Assembly: GCA_965229935.1 (NCBI GenBank)
Contig: CBDDKB010000002.1
Location: forward strand, 2,542,001-2,606,000
Length of the DNA stretch: 64,000 nt
Source: SPJN01 sp965229935
GTDB lineage: Bacteria > Pseudomonadota > Alphaproteobacteria > SPJN01
Direction of reading: 5' to 3'
Below the pieces are notes generated by a model, which worked only from the letters and a program-made list of their open reading frames with translations, did not search any database and was not told the DNA's origin. Numbering within the stretch: position 1 is the first letter of the stretch; each line of letters opens with the position of its first letter. The position numbers and the translations under genes were made by a program. Shown piece after piece: positions 8,705 to 17,169 of this stretch.

Positions 8705-10417
8705 CTAAATAGCCCCAGCCTTAACCTGCTTCACCGCATAATCAACCGCGCGTGCTGTCAGCGCCATATAGGTCAAGGACGGGTTCACACAGGATGATGA
8801 GGTCATGGCAGACCCGTCAGTGACAAACAGGTTCGGCACATCATGTACCTGATTCCATTTGTTGAGGACGGAGTCTTGCGGGCTGTGCCCCATGCGGGCG
8901 GTGCCCATTTCATGAATGCCCAATCCCGGTACGCTCATCTCATTCATTGAGAATGTGAATAGCGCCCCTGCGGCCTTCAGCATATTTTCTGCTTGGACAG
9001 CCATGTCGGCGCGCATTTTCTTTTCATTATCGGTCCAGTCATAATTGAAGCTGACTTGCGGCATGCCGAACCGATCGCGCTGATCGGGGTTCAGCATCAT
9101 GCGATTGTCCACATGGGGCAATGCCTCGCCAAAGCCGCCAAAGCCGATGCCCCACGGGCCGGGCTTGACCATCCGTTCCTTAAAGCTTTTGCCAATGCCG
9201 GGCATTTTGCCAAGGGACGTCCAATCCAACCGCAATGACGCGCCCTGATAGCCATAGCCGCGCGTGAAGTTCACATCCGCATCATCGCCATTCACATTGC
9301 GGAAGCGGGGGATGTAAAGCCCGTTGGGCCGATTGCCATAGGGGATAGAGTTCAGGTCATGGCCCAAAATCCCCATGGCGCTAAGGCCATAGGTATGGTC
9401 CATCAAATAATGACCCAAGGCCCCTGAATTGCCGCCGATCCCGTTGGGGTGCTTGGCAGATTTTGAGTTCATCAAAATTTGGGTGGAGCCGACGGTGGAC
9501 GCGCACAGGAACACAAGCCGGGCCGAGATCACCTCGGTCTGCATGGTTTTGGCATTAATGCATTTCACACCTGTGATGCGGCCTGTCTGATCATCATGGA
9601 TCAGTTCTTTGACCACCATGTTGGGCGTCAGGGTCAGATTGCCCGTTGCCTCAGCCGCCGGCAGTGTTGTGCTTTGTGTCGAGAAGTATGACCCTGTGGA
9701 GCAGCCCCGGTGACACGGCCCGCAATAATGGCAGGCGGATCGGTCTCCCCAATCATAGCTTTTATCTTCTGTCAAAATGGCGGCGCGGCCAATGGTGACG
9801 CGGATATGGGGGTATTTCTTTTCAACCTGTTTTTTGAACCGCTTTTCAGGCGCGGTCATGTCCATCGGCGGCAGAAATTCACTGTCGGGCAGTTGGGGCA
9901 GCCCTTCGGCCTGTCCGGTCACACCGATATAGCGTTCGACATAGCTGTACCAATCCTTGATGTCGGCATAACGGATCGGCCAATCAATGCCGTGGCCATC
10001 TTTCTTGTTCGCTTCAAAATCCAAATCGGAAAAGCGATAGACCTGCCGCCCCCATGTCAGCGACCGGCCACCAACCTGATAGCCCCTGATCCAGTCAAAC
10101 GGCTTGTCGTCATCGCGAATGTAAGGATCGTCCTTGTCATTGACGAAAAACTGCCGGTTCATTTCTGAAAAGGCGTAGCAGCGGCTTTGCACTGCATATT
10201 CATCCTCGTACAAATCGCGGGGGTTCTTGCCAAAATAAGGTTCTTCCCACGGGGCGACATGTTCGCCCTGATAGCTGTCGCCGTGGGGCATCTCGCCCCC
10301 CCGTTCCAGCATCAGAACCTTCATCCCTTTTTCGGTCAGTTCTTTCGCAGCCCATCCGCCCGTGATGCCGGAGCCGATGACGATGGCATCATATTTATTT
10401 GTTGCATCCATGCTCAT
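8705..10417 (-). CDS. GMC-family FAD-dependent dehydrogenase, catalytic subunit
   Basis: 570-residue flavoprotein. The N-terminal dinucleotide fold is AIVIGSGITGGWAA (residues about 11-24). The C-terminal GMC catalytic part has GIHEMGTARMG with the active-site His and VNPSLTYMALT with the Asn. A cysteine cluster ACHYCGPCHRGC gives C229-x2-C232-x2-C235-x3-C239, suited to an Fe-S cluster as in bacterial FAD glucose/glucoside dehydrogenases that pass electrons onward instead of using oxygen. The start overlaps an AAGGAG ribosome site formed at the upstream stop codon, 12 bp after the subunit-3 gene. The likely substrate is a sugar, glycoside or polyol. The site of oxidation is not shown. Confidence 0.93.
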   Translation of the reverse strand: MSMDATNKYDAIVIGSGITGGWAAKELTEKGMKVLMLERGGEMPHGDSYQGEHVAPWEEPYFGKNPRDLYEDEYAVQSRCYAFSEMNRQFFVNDKDDPYIRDDDKPFDWIRGYQVGGRSLTWGRQVYRFSDLDFEANKKDGHGIDWPIRYADIKDWYSYVERYIGVTGQAEGLPQLPDSEFLPPMDMTAPEKRFKKQVEKKYPHIRVTIGRAAILTEDKSYDWGDRSACHYCGPCHRGCSTGSYFSTQSTTLPAAEATGNLTLTPNMVVKELIHDDQTGRITGVKCINAKTMQTEVISARLVFLCASTVGSTQILMNSKSAKHPNGIGGNSGALGHYLMDHTYGLSAMGILGHDLNSIPYGNRPNGLYIPRFRNVNGDDADVNFTRGYGYQGASLRLDWTSLGKMPGIGKSFKERMVKPGPWGIGFGGFGEALPHVDNRMMLNPDQRDRFGMPQVSFNYDWTDNEKKMRADMAVQAENMLKAAGALFTFSMNEMSVPGLGIHEMGTARMGHSPQDSVLNKWNQVHDVPNLFVTDGSAMTSSSCVNPSLTYMALTARAVDYAVKQVKAGAI

Positions 10418-10429
10418 GCCATCTACTCC

Positions 10430-11068
10430 TTACGCGCCGGGGCCGTGCAGGCTGGTTGCCCAATTGGGTTGGTTCGGCTCTAACGGGGTGGCGCCTTCGA
10501 AATAGCCCGCCATATGGTTGTAGCGCAGGATCTCATTCGCGCCGACTTCTGATAGGAAGGTGCCGCACAAGGTCAGCTCCTTCACCTGACAGATAAAGGG
10601 CGCGTCCCCGTCATAGGTCGCGTTGATAAAGCTGCCAAGTTCATACCAGCCAGAGTCAGACGCAGCAGATTCCATCGCCTCAAGTGTTTTGGTTTGCGCT
10701 TTTTCATCCATGTCCAAGAACCCGTCGCCCAACAGTTTGTCGATAGCGCCGACAAAATCTTTGCGTTCCTCATCGCGCAAATAATGATGGGCCATCAGCT
10801 CAATAAAGGCGGGGGCACCTGCATCCACTGCGCCGGGCGAATCGGTGCGCGGAATGATCAAATCGGCAATGCGGGTCACGACTGCGCGCTGGGCATCTGT
10901 AAACAGAACCAGTGGCTGGTCGATAAAGCTGGGATTGTCGCGCAGAAAGGCGTGATGATCATGGGTTAGGGCAAGTGCGCCCTTATTGGCGGCAAGCAAT
11001 CCGCCTGCGCTCCACAAGGCAAGCTGGATGAAACTGCGGCGATCAAAGCCTGATGAAATGTTGGTCAT
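10430..11068 (-). CDS. Gluconate 2-dehydrogenase subunit 3 family protein, Tat-exported
   Basis: 212-residue partner subunit for GMC dehydrogenases. The start at 11068 makes an ATGA overlap with the upstream small membrane protein and gives a clear twin-arginine signal, DRRSFIQLALWSAGG, near residues 8-22. A longer in-frame version starting at 11221 would run antiparallel to nothing useful and would lose the signal position. In characterised complexes this subunit helps fold the flavin subunit and carries it across the membrane by hitchhiking, since the catalytic subunit has no signal of its own, as here. The complex is therefore expected in the periplasm. Confidence 0.92.
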   Translation of the reverse strand: MTNISSGFDRRSFIQLALWSAGGLLAANKGALALTHDHHAFLRDNPSFIDQPLVLFTDAQRAVVTRIADLIIPRTDSPGAVDAGAPAFIELMAHHYLRDEERKDFVGAIDKLLGDGFLDMDEKAQTKTLEAMESAASDSGWYELGSFINATYDGDAPFICQVKELTLCGTFLSEVGANEILRYNHMAGYFEGATPLEPNQPNWATSLHGPGA

Positions 11069-11340
11069 TTGGCGCGCCTCCAAAAAATCAAACCGATGAT
11101 TAGCGTCAGGATCATGATCAACAGACCCCCCGCCAACGCGACAGGAAAGGCAAAGCCATACCAAGGCACCACTGTGCCGATGGCCATCAGAACCTGAAAC
11201 ACCACATAGGCCCAGTTCCAATCCGTGCTGAGGTAAAGCGAATGAAACAGTTCCCCGATAGGGGGCGCCAGAAAATACAGGATAAGGCTTGTCACCAATC
11301 CTGCAATGAGACTGCGCCGCAGCGCCGGATGTCCCGCCAT
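11065..11340 (-). CDS. Small three-helix membrane protein, first gene of the GMC operon
   Basis: 91 residues with hydrophobic segments at about 9-26, 42-60 and 66-86 and a C-terminal FWRRAK. I recognise no family. It overlaps the subunit-3 gene by ATGA and starts the three-gene operon with the GMC dehydrogenase. Known GMC complexes use a cytochrome c or membrane subunit for electron delivery. This protein has no CxxCH heme motif, so a role as anchor or quinone-side partner is only a guess from position. Confidence 0.8.
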   Translation of the reverse strand: MAGHPALRRSLIAGLVTSLILYFLAPPIGELFHSLYLSTDWNWAYVVFQVLMAIGTVVPWYGFAFPVALAGGLLIMILTLIIGLIFWRRAK

Positions 11341-11493
11341 ATGATCATTCCCCTTTTTCGTAGCCCTGCTTTTGTGGCCAAAAGTTTAGGCCGCTTGTCC
11401 TATTGTGCAACAGGGGCTGCAAGTTTCTTTTGGTATCAATGAGCAAAATTGATTAAATGATCAAGAAAAATATCCGGCGCTATCGAACTTATT

Positions 11494-12615
11494 CTAACTG
11501 CGACCTGTCTCTCCTATATAGGCGGCGCGCGGCCTGATCAGCCTGCTTTGCGGTTTGAATTCCAGATAATGGGCCAAATAGCCAAAGACCCGCGCCATTG
11601 CGAACATGGCAGTGAAAAACGCGTCAGGAATGCCGAGTGCGTGGAACACCGCCCCCTTGTAGAATTCTACATTGGCCCAGATTTCCTTGCCGCGCTTGTC
11701 AAATTCGATCTGGCAGGCATCTTCGATGGCACACAGGGTGTCAAACAGACGCTTGCTGACACCTTTAGTGCAGTGGGTGGCGGCCATTGGCTTCAGGATT
11801 TTGGCGCGCGGGTCCACAACATCATATTCCCGGTGGCCCATGCCCATAATCTTTTGCTTGTCCGCCAAGGCCTGCGCGACATAGGCCGCCGCCTTGTCGG
11901 GGGTGCCGATTTCCCGCGCCATTTTAAGCGCCGCTTGATCAGCGCCGCCATGCAGCACGCCAAATAACGTTCCGATGGAGGCTGACAGGACCGACTGCAA
12001 CGGCGCTTGTGTGCTGGCGCAAACACGGCCCGCAAATGTGCCTGCGTTAAAGCTGTGTTCCAGTTGCAGGATTTGAACCACATCAAGCGTTTTGATCTGT
12101 GTGTCATCCGGTGCCTTGCCATGGAACATGCGCAGGAAATCATCATGGGGCAGCAGGCTGTCAGTTGCGGGGATGATGCTTTGGTTTTGCGTGATGCGGT
12201 GCCACGCCGCTAAAAGCGCAGGGATTTTCGCGGCGATAGCCAAGCCATAGGCAGCGTCATCGGACAGGCCGGGCAGGGGGTCTGCGATGGTGGTGTTGAT
12301 TGTCGGCACAACAGATTGCAGCACCAACATGGGGTGAAGGTCGCGCGGCAGGGCCTGCAATAGAGCCATCTCCTCAGCGCTCAACCGGCGGTGAAACCCC
12401 ATATAGGCGGCAAGGTCGGCTTCTTGTGCGGCGCTGGGCCAGTCGCCAAAGACCAGCAGCCATGCGACCTGTAAAAAGGGCCTTTCCGCCAGCGCTTCAA
12501 TCGGGATGCCGCGATAGGATAACAGGCCAATATCCCCCTGAACGTCTGAAATTGCGGTTTCGCCGACGATGATGCCAGCCAGATCGTATGAAATCGTGTC
12601 ATTGGTCATGTGCAT
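11494..12615 (-). CDS. Citrate synthase family protein (citrate or 2-methylcitrate synthase)
   Basis: 373-residue type-II-like short citrate synthase, condensing acetyl-CoA or propionyl-CoA with oxaloacetate. It has GVLHGGADQAALKM (substrate His), GMGHREYDVVDPRA (active-site His), and the catalytic Asp in HALGIPDAFFTAMFAMARV. The length matches the 370-380-residue short form that includes PrpC and GltA2. Starts at 12615 or 12609 both lie behind GGAGAGAG. It is divergent from a LysR regulator, an arrangement usual for regulated, non-housekeeping copies. No methylcitrate dehydratase or lyase gene is in the window, so the methylcitrate role is unproven. Confidence 0.9.
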   Translation of the reverse strand: MHMTNDTISYDLAGIIVGETAISDVQGDIGLLSYRGIPIEALAERPFLQVAWLLVFGDWPSAAQEADLAAYMGFHRRLSAEEMALLQALPRDLHPMLVLQSVVPTINTTIADPLPGLSDDAAYGLAIAAKIPALLAAWHRITQNQSIIPATDSLLPHDDFLRMFHGKAPDDTQIKTLDVVQILQLEHSFNAGTFAGRVCASTQAPLQSVLSASIGTLFGVLHGGADQAALKMAREIGTPDKAAAYVAQALADKQKIMGMGHREYDVVDPRAKILKPMAATHCTKGVSKRLFDTLCAIEDACQIEFDKRGKEIWANVEFYKGAVFHALGIPDAFFTAMFAMARVFGYLAHYLEFKPQSRLIRPRAAYIGETGRS

Positions 12616-12703
12616 TTATCTCTCTCCTCCAGATTTCTGATTGGAGAAGTCTAGAAATGGCACTATGATAAATCCAATTAATAGTTATTATAGTTTTATA
12701 AGC
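12616..12703. promoter_or_regulatory. Divergent promoter/operator region, citrate synthase-like and LysR genes
   Basis: An 88-bp gap between two divergent starts. The half next to the LysR gene is AT-rich and contains the direct repeat ATAGTT-ATT-ATAGTT. There is also a short inverted pair ATTTCT...AGAAAT. A LysR protein encoded beside it would be expected to bind here, but no exact T-N11-A palindrome stands out. Confidence 0.4.
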
Positions 12704-13606
12704 ATGACTAATATTAGATTTGAAAGCAGCGAGTTACGGGCCTTTTGCGCCGTTGTTGAAAATAACGGCTTTGCCCGCGCCGCTGCCGTCCTCAACATAT
12801 CCCAGTCTGCGGTCAGTCAGGCCATTGCCAATCTTGAGACAAAGTTGGGGGTGGGCCTGATCGTACGGGGGCGTCAATTATCGCTGACCGATGCGGGGAA
12901 AAGGCTGTTCGATTACGCCACCAATCTGTTGAACGAAGAACAGCGCACCTTATCGGCAATTGATCGGATCAAACGGGGCGATGCGTCCACCCTGTCTTTA
13001 GCAATCTCAAGCACGGTCAATCGTTTTTATGCGCCGCAATTGTTGAACATGTATAGCCAGCAATGGCCGCATACCTGCCTGCAAATCGCAGAATTGCCCA
13101 GCCGCAGCATCATTTATGACGTGCTGGCAGGGCGCATGGATTTGGGTATGGGGCCGTTTCAAAAGCATATGGCGGCCTTTCACTGTATTCCGCTTTATGA
13201 AGAAACGCGCCATTTGGTGGTCAGCCGCAAACACCCGCTATACAGCAACATCATGCGGGGGGAGCTTGCGGCGCTGGGCGACACGGCGCTTATCACCTCT
13301 GCCCTTGATGATCCTGAGATGCGTCCCTCCATCCAGCGGATCAGGGATAATTTCGCCACCATTTGGGAGATCAGCAGCCTAAGCCTGCGGATCCATATGA
13401 TCGATCAGGGATTGGGCCTTGGCTATATCAATAATAAATTGCTGGACGAACATCCGGTTTGCCGGGAATTTGATGTGGTCGAAGAATTTTCCTTTGGCAG
13501 CATCAACAGGCAGGTTGGCATTTATCACAAGGAAGGCGTCAAACTTGATGAAAGCGCTGAGCGGTTTGTGGCGTTGTGCCAGTCTTTCTGGTCAGAAATG
13601 AAATAA
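12704..13606 (+). CDS. LysR-family transcriptional regulator
   Basis: 300 residues from the ATG at 12704 (MTNIRFESSELRAF). The upstream in-frame ATG at 12641 gives an atypical extension across the operator region. The N-terminal winged HTH is clear: FARAAAVLNISQSAVSQAIANLETKLG, residues about 22-48 (motif given by its ends FARAAA and LETKLG). The effector-binding domain follows. It probably controls the divergent citrate synthase-like gene at 11494-12615, and its own expression. Confidence 0.92.
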   Translation: MTNIRFESSELRAFCAVVENNGFARAAAVLNISQSAVSQAIANLETKLGVGLIVRGRQLSLTDAGKRLFDYATNLLNEEQRTLSAIDRIKRGDASTLSLAISSTVNRFYAPQLLNMYSQQWPHTCLQIAELPSRSIIYDVLAGRMDLGMGPFQKHMAAFHCIPLYEETRHLVVSRKHPLYSNIMRGELAALGDTALITSALDDPEMRPSIQRIRDNFATIWEISSLSLRIHMIDQGLGLGYINNKLLDEHPVCREFDVVEEFSFGSINRQVGIYHKEGVKLDESAERFVALCQSFWSEMK

Positions 13607-13728
13607 TTGGCAACATTCGGCAATATGACGAAACAGATGGCAATGAAGGGCAACAAATTGCGCCTTTCCTTGTGGCGCTGAATTGGGTAGCCAAGAAGGA
13701 CATTGTTGAAACCAAGATGTGAGGCACT

Positions 13729-15567
13729 ATGTGCGGCATTGTCGGTGCGATTGCACCTGAAGATGTAACCGAAACCCTGCTGACCGGGCTTAAGCGTCTG
13801 GAATATCGCGGCTATGATTCTGCTGGGCTTGCTTTGTTCGGTGCAGATCACAAGGTCACGCGCCTGCGCCGTATGGGCAAGGTTGCGGGGCTGGAAGACG
13901 CGGTTGCCGATGCGGGCGCGTCGGGGTTGATCGGTATTGCACACACGCGCTGGGCCACCCACGGCGAACCGGCTGAGAAAAATGCCCACCCCCATCAGGG
14001 CGACCCCTCATTGTGTTTGGTTCACAATGGGATCATTGAAAATTACACGGCGTTGAAATCAGATCTGCAAGGACAGGGGGTCGCCTTTTCCTCAGACACG
14101 GATTCAGAAGTGCTGGCCCATCACCTTGCGGCCCAGTTTGAGGCGCGGGCAGATAAAGCTGCCGCCCCTACGGCGCAGGATGTGGCGACTGCGTTGGCTG
14201 ACGTTGATGGTGCCTATGCCCTTGCCATTATGGTTGAGGGGTTTGCGGACCGCTTGCTGCTTGCCAAGCATGGCTCCCCCCTTGTGGTGGGGTTTGGTGA
14301 GGGGGCGGCCTATATCGCCTCTGACCCGATGGCCATTGCGGGCAAGGCTGACCGCTTTATCTTTTTAGAGGATGGCGATTGCGGGGTGCTGACCCGCGAT
14401 GGCGTGACGTTGGTAGACAGCGCGGGTGCGCCCGTTGACCGTCCTGCCAGGCCCTTGGCGGTTGATCCCCAAGATGCCGATAAAGGCAATTACGAACATT
14501 ATATGCTCAAAGAAATTCATGAGCAGCCCGCCGCGATTGCCCGTACACTTGAAGGACGCATTGAAGGGACGCGCATTGCGACAGGCACGCTGCCCGATGT
14601 GGCCCGCCTTGCGCTTGAACAGGCGCGCATGGTGCATATTGTGGCCTGCGGCACGTCTTATCACGCCGGGCTTGTGGCGGCCTATTGGCTGGAACGTTAT
14701 GCAGGCGTGTCGGCAATGGTCGAAATCGCCAGCGAATATCGCTATCGCCAGCCCCATGTGGCGCAGGATTCCATCATGGTGGTGATCAGCCAATCAGGTG
14801 AAACCGCCGACACGTTGGCGGCGCTGAAAATGGCAAAGGGTCTGGGTTATCTGGCCCGGATTGCTATTTGTAATGTCAATCAAAGCTCTATCGTGCGGGA
14901 GGCTGACCATGCCTTACTGACCCATGCGGGCCCGGAAATCGGCGTTGCCTCAACAAAAGCGTTCACAACGCAATTGACGGCGCTGTTGATGATGACCGCG
15001 CTGATGCCGCGCGTCAGCGATGCCGATAAAGAAGCCATGACAACCGCCTTGCGCGAACTGCCGATGGTGGTGGAGCGTATCCTGTCGCTGGATGACGAGA
15101 TCAAGGCCATGGCAGCAGCGATAGCCAATCGGCCCAATGCGCTGTTCCTGGGCCGGGGGGAACAATATCCCGTAGCGATGGAAGGGGCGCTGAAGCTGAA
15201 GGAGATCAGCTATATCCATGCGGAAGCCTATGCCGCGGGTGAGCTTAAGCACGGCCCCCTTGCGCTGATTGATGCGACCATGCCCGTCATTGTTGTCGCG
15301 CCGGATAATGAGCTGGTCGATAAGTTGAAATCAAACCTTGAAGAGGTGCGGGCCCGTGGCGGCGCGCTTTATGTCTTTGCAAGTAAAGAGGCAGAGGTAG
15401 ACCCAGAAGGGTTGGCAGGGCTTGTCACCATGCCGCGCGTGGGGGATTTTGCAGCCCCCATCGCCTATACATTGCCGCTACAATTATTGAGCTACCATGT
15501 TGCCCATATCCGTGGTACCGATATTGATCAACCGCGAAATCTCGCTAAATCCGTGACAGTAGAATAA
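13729..15567 (+). CDS. glmS: Glutamine--fructose-6-phosphate aminotransferase (isomerising)
   Basis: 612-residue GlmS, which makes glucosamine-6-phosphate from fructose-6-phosphate and glutamine, the first step of UDP-GlcNAc synthesis for peptidoglycan and LPS. Cys2 of MCGIVG is the glutaminase nucleophile. RLEYRGYDSAG follows, and two SIS domains come after it (CGTSYHAG, ISQSGETADT, then LGRGEQYPVAMEGALKLKE). The C-terminus ends LAKSVTVE as in other GlmS. GAGG precedes the ATG. No glmS ribozyme-like leader was seen in the 122-bp upstream gap. The FkbM methyltransferase gene follows after 6 bp. Confidence 0.98.
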   Translation: MCGIVGAIAPEDVTETLLTGLKRLEYRGYDSAGLALFGADHKVTRLRRMGKVAGLEDAVADAGASGLIGIAHTRWATHGEPAEKNAHPHQGDPSLCLVHNGIIENYTALKSDLQGQGVAFSSDTDSEVLAHHLAAQFEARADKAAAPTAQDVATALADVDGAYALAIMVEGFADRLLLAKHGSPLVVGFGEGAAYIASDPMAIAGKADRFIFLEDGDCGVLTRDGVTLVDSAGAPVDRPARPLAVDPQDADKGNYEHYMLKEIHEQPAAIARTLEGRIEGTRIATGTLPDVARLALEQARMVHIVACGTSYHAGLVAAYWLERYAGVSAMVEIASEYRYRQPHVAQDSIMVVISQSGETADTLAALKMAKGLGYLARIAICNVNQSSIVREADHALLTHAGPEIGVASTKAFTTQLTALLMMTALMPRVSDADKEAMTTALRELPMVVERILSLDDEIKAMAAAIANRPNALFLGRGEQYPVAMEGALKLKEISYIHAEAYAAGELKHGPLALIDATMPVIVVAPDNELVDKLKSNLEEVRARGGALYVFASKEAEVDPEGLAGLVTMPRVGDFAAPIAYTLPLQLLSYHVAHIRGTDIDQPRNLAKSVTVE

Positions 15568-15573
15568 GATATT

Positions 15574-16395
15574 ATGCTACAGCGACTTGCCTCCCTTGCC
15601 CGCCGGATCAGGCAGGCGTGCCGGAACTTTTCACTAGAAGAATTGCGCGAGGTTGGCCTGATTGCCTATGCCCAGCATTTTTTCTGGACGGCCTTGGGGC
15701 GCAAGCGCCGCATCAAGGTCAATGTTTTTGGCACGCCTTTGCTTATCCGCAGTTCGACACCTGATATCCGCGTTGCCATGACCAGCCTTGGTGATGAGTT
15801 TGAGCCGCTGGCAGGCCTGTTGCCTGCTGACTTTGATGGTTTGATTGTTGATGCGGGCGGCTATATCGGCACAGCATCATTGAAATTGGCCAGCCTTTAT
15901 CCAAAGGCAAAGATTGTGCTGCTTGAGCCATCATCGGAAAATTTTGCCATGTCGCAGGCCAATACGGCGGCGCAACCCGCCATTGATTGTTTGCAGGTGG
16001 CGCTTTGTTCCGATGCGGGCGGGCGGTCCAAGGATGACAAGATTGTTTTGAAAAATCGTGGCACGGGGGAATGGGGCTTTACCATTGTTGATCAGCCGCT
16101 TGACCATCCCGATGCGGTCAGTGTCGAAACCGTTGGCACGACCAGCCTTGCTGATTTGCTGGCAGCCTATGGTGCTGGTTCTATCGGTATCTTGAAACTG
16201 GATATTGAGGGCGGCGAATATAGCCTGCTTGCCACGCCTGATGATGCGCTTCGCAATGCTGAAATTCTGTTTGTAGAGCTGCATGACCGAATTGTTGCGG
16301 GCTGCAAGCAGGCGTTTGAAGACTATTCCGCCCACCGTCAGATCATAAAGACGGAAGGCGAAAAATATTTGTCGCTAAAGACGCCCCTATCCTAA
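15574..16395 (+). CDS. FkbM-family SAM-dependent methyltransferase
   Basis: 273 residues. The SAM-binding motif VDAGGYIGTASLKLA is near residue 90, VLLEPSSENF follows, and the FkbM hallmark ILKLDIEGGEYSLL is near residue 205. FkbM-type enzymes O-methylate sugars or polyketides, and in Gram-negatives they are often found among surface-polysaccharide genes. It starts 6 bp after glmS and is likely cotranscribed, which would fit modification of an amino-sugar-containing glycan. This is inference. Confidence 0.9.
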   Translation: MLQRLASLARRIRQACRNFSLEELREVGLIAYAQHFFWTALGRKRRIKVNVFGTPLLIRSSTPDIRVAMTSLGDEFEPLAGLLPADFDGLIVDAGGYIGTASLKLASLYPKAKIVLLEPSSENFAMSQANTAAQPAIDCLQVALCSDAGGRSKDDKIVLKNRGTGEWGFTIVDQPLDHPDAVSVETVGTTSLADLLAAYGAGSIGILKLDIEGGEYSLLATPDDALRNAEILFVELHDRIVAGCKQAFEDYSAHRQIIKTEGEKYLSLKTPLS

Positions 16396-16428
16396 GACGT
16401 TCCTTGTCTTAAGGCGTTCCGTGGCTTA
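16393..16428. repeat. Short imperfect tandem repeat after the FkbM gene
   Basis: TAAGACGTTCCTTGTCTTA and TAAGGCGTTCCGTGGCTTA overlap by two bases. The first is also a perfect 6-bp hairpin (TAAGAC/GTCTTA). Its first three bases are the FkbM stop codon. There is no T-tract, so it is not a convincing terminator. Confidence 0.5.
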
Positions 16429-16446
16429 AGCGGGTCGTTGCCTTCC

Positions 16447-16992
16447 CTACATAATCGGCACACCGCTTAAATAGCGGTGGAACATCAACGCCAGGACATA
16501 GGCGACCAGCCCGATGGCAATGACCGCAACGTCACGGCCAAAGCTGTATTTTTCTGTCGCCTTTTTCGCCTTTTTGCTGGCCAGCATATCAACCAGTGCA
16601 TAAGCGCCAAAGCTGGCGAAGATCAGCACTGACATCGTGTCCCCATTGGCAATCAAATGCACCGCCGCCCAAATCAACACGGCGGTCAATTGCGGGTGGG
16701 GGACAAGCTTACTGATATTGCTTTTCAGGTTCCCAGCCACAAACAAGATCAATGCCACAGGCATCACGACCCGCGCCAATTGATTGGCATAGTCAGGCGG
16801 GGTCCACAGATTATTTTCGTTCCCTGCCGTGTGACCGATGATGATCATGACAAAGCCGATAATGGACACAACGGAAATGACGCCCTTATACCCCTGTTCG
16901 CCCTTCCAATTATACAAAGGCTCCTTCAGCGGTGTGACGGGTAATAGGTGAATGGTGAAAAAAATCACCAGCCCAGCGATCAATATTGTCAT
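16447..16992 (-). CDS. NnrU family membrane protein
   Basis: 181 residues with about five to six hydrophobic helices, beginning MTILIAGLVIFFTIHLLPV and with the family segment AAVHLIANGDTMSVLIFASFG, matching NnrU/isoprenylcysteine-methyltransferase-like membrane proteins. NnrU was named for a role near nitric-oxide reduction genes, but many homologues stand alone and are functionally undefined. None of the nir/nor genes is present here. GGGAGG precedes the ATG. Confidence 0.85.
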   Translation of the reverse strand: MTILIAGLVIFFTIHLLPVTPLKEPLYNWKGEQGYKGVISVVSIIGFVMIIIGHTAGNENNLWTPPDYANQLARVVMPVALILFVAGNLKSNISKLVPHPQLTAVLIWAAVHLIANGDTMSVLIFASFGAYALVDMLASKKAKKATEKYSFGRDVAVIAIGLVAYVLALMFHRYLSGVPIM

Positions 16993-17169
16993 TGTGACAG
17001 CCTCCCTCTTTTTATGACGCGAAGCCTAGCACTGATTCGCCCTGTTTGGGGCGGAATAAAGCGCGAGATTGCCGACGTGAAGGGGCGCGAATTGCGCTTG
17101 CGATGACTGTCCACATACTGTCCAATATCGCCAACAGAACCAAAATGAAAAAAAAGCGGAGAGCTTCAA

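Noticed and set aside
10430..11221. Longer start for the subunit-3 gene
   Set aside because: The extension runs inside the upstream 91-residue gene and displaces the twin-arginine signal. The ATGA start at 11068 explains both.
13607..13728. Possible glmS ribozyme upstream of glmS
   Set aside because: The 122-bp gap contains no recognisable ribozyme core, and the ribozyme is typical of Firmicutes.
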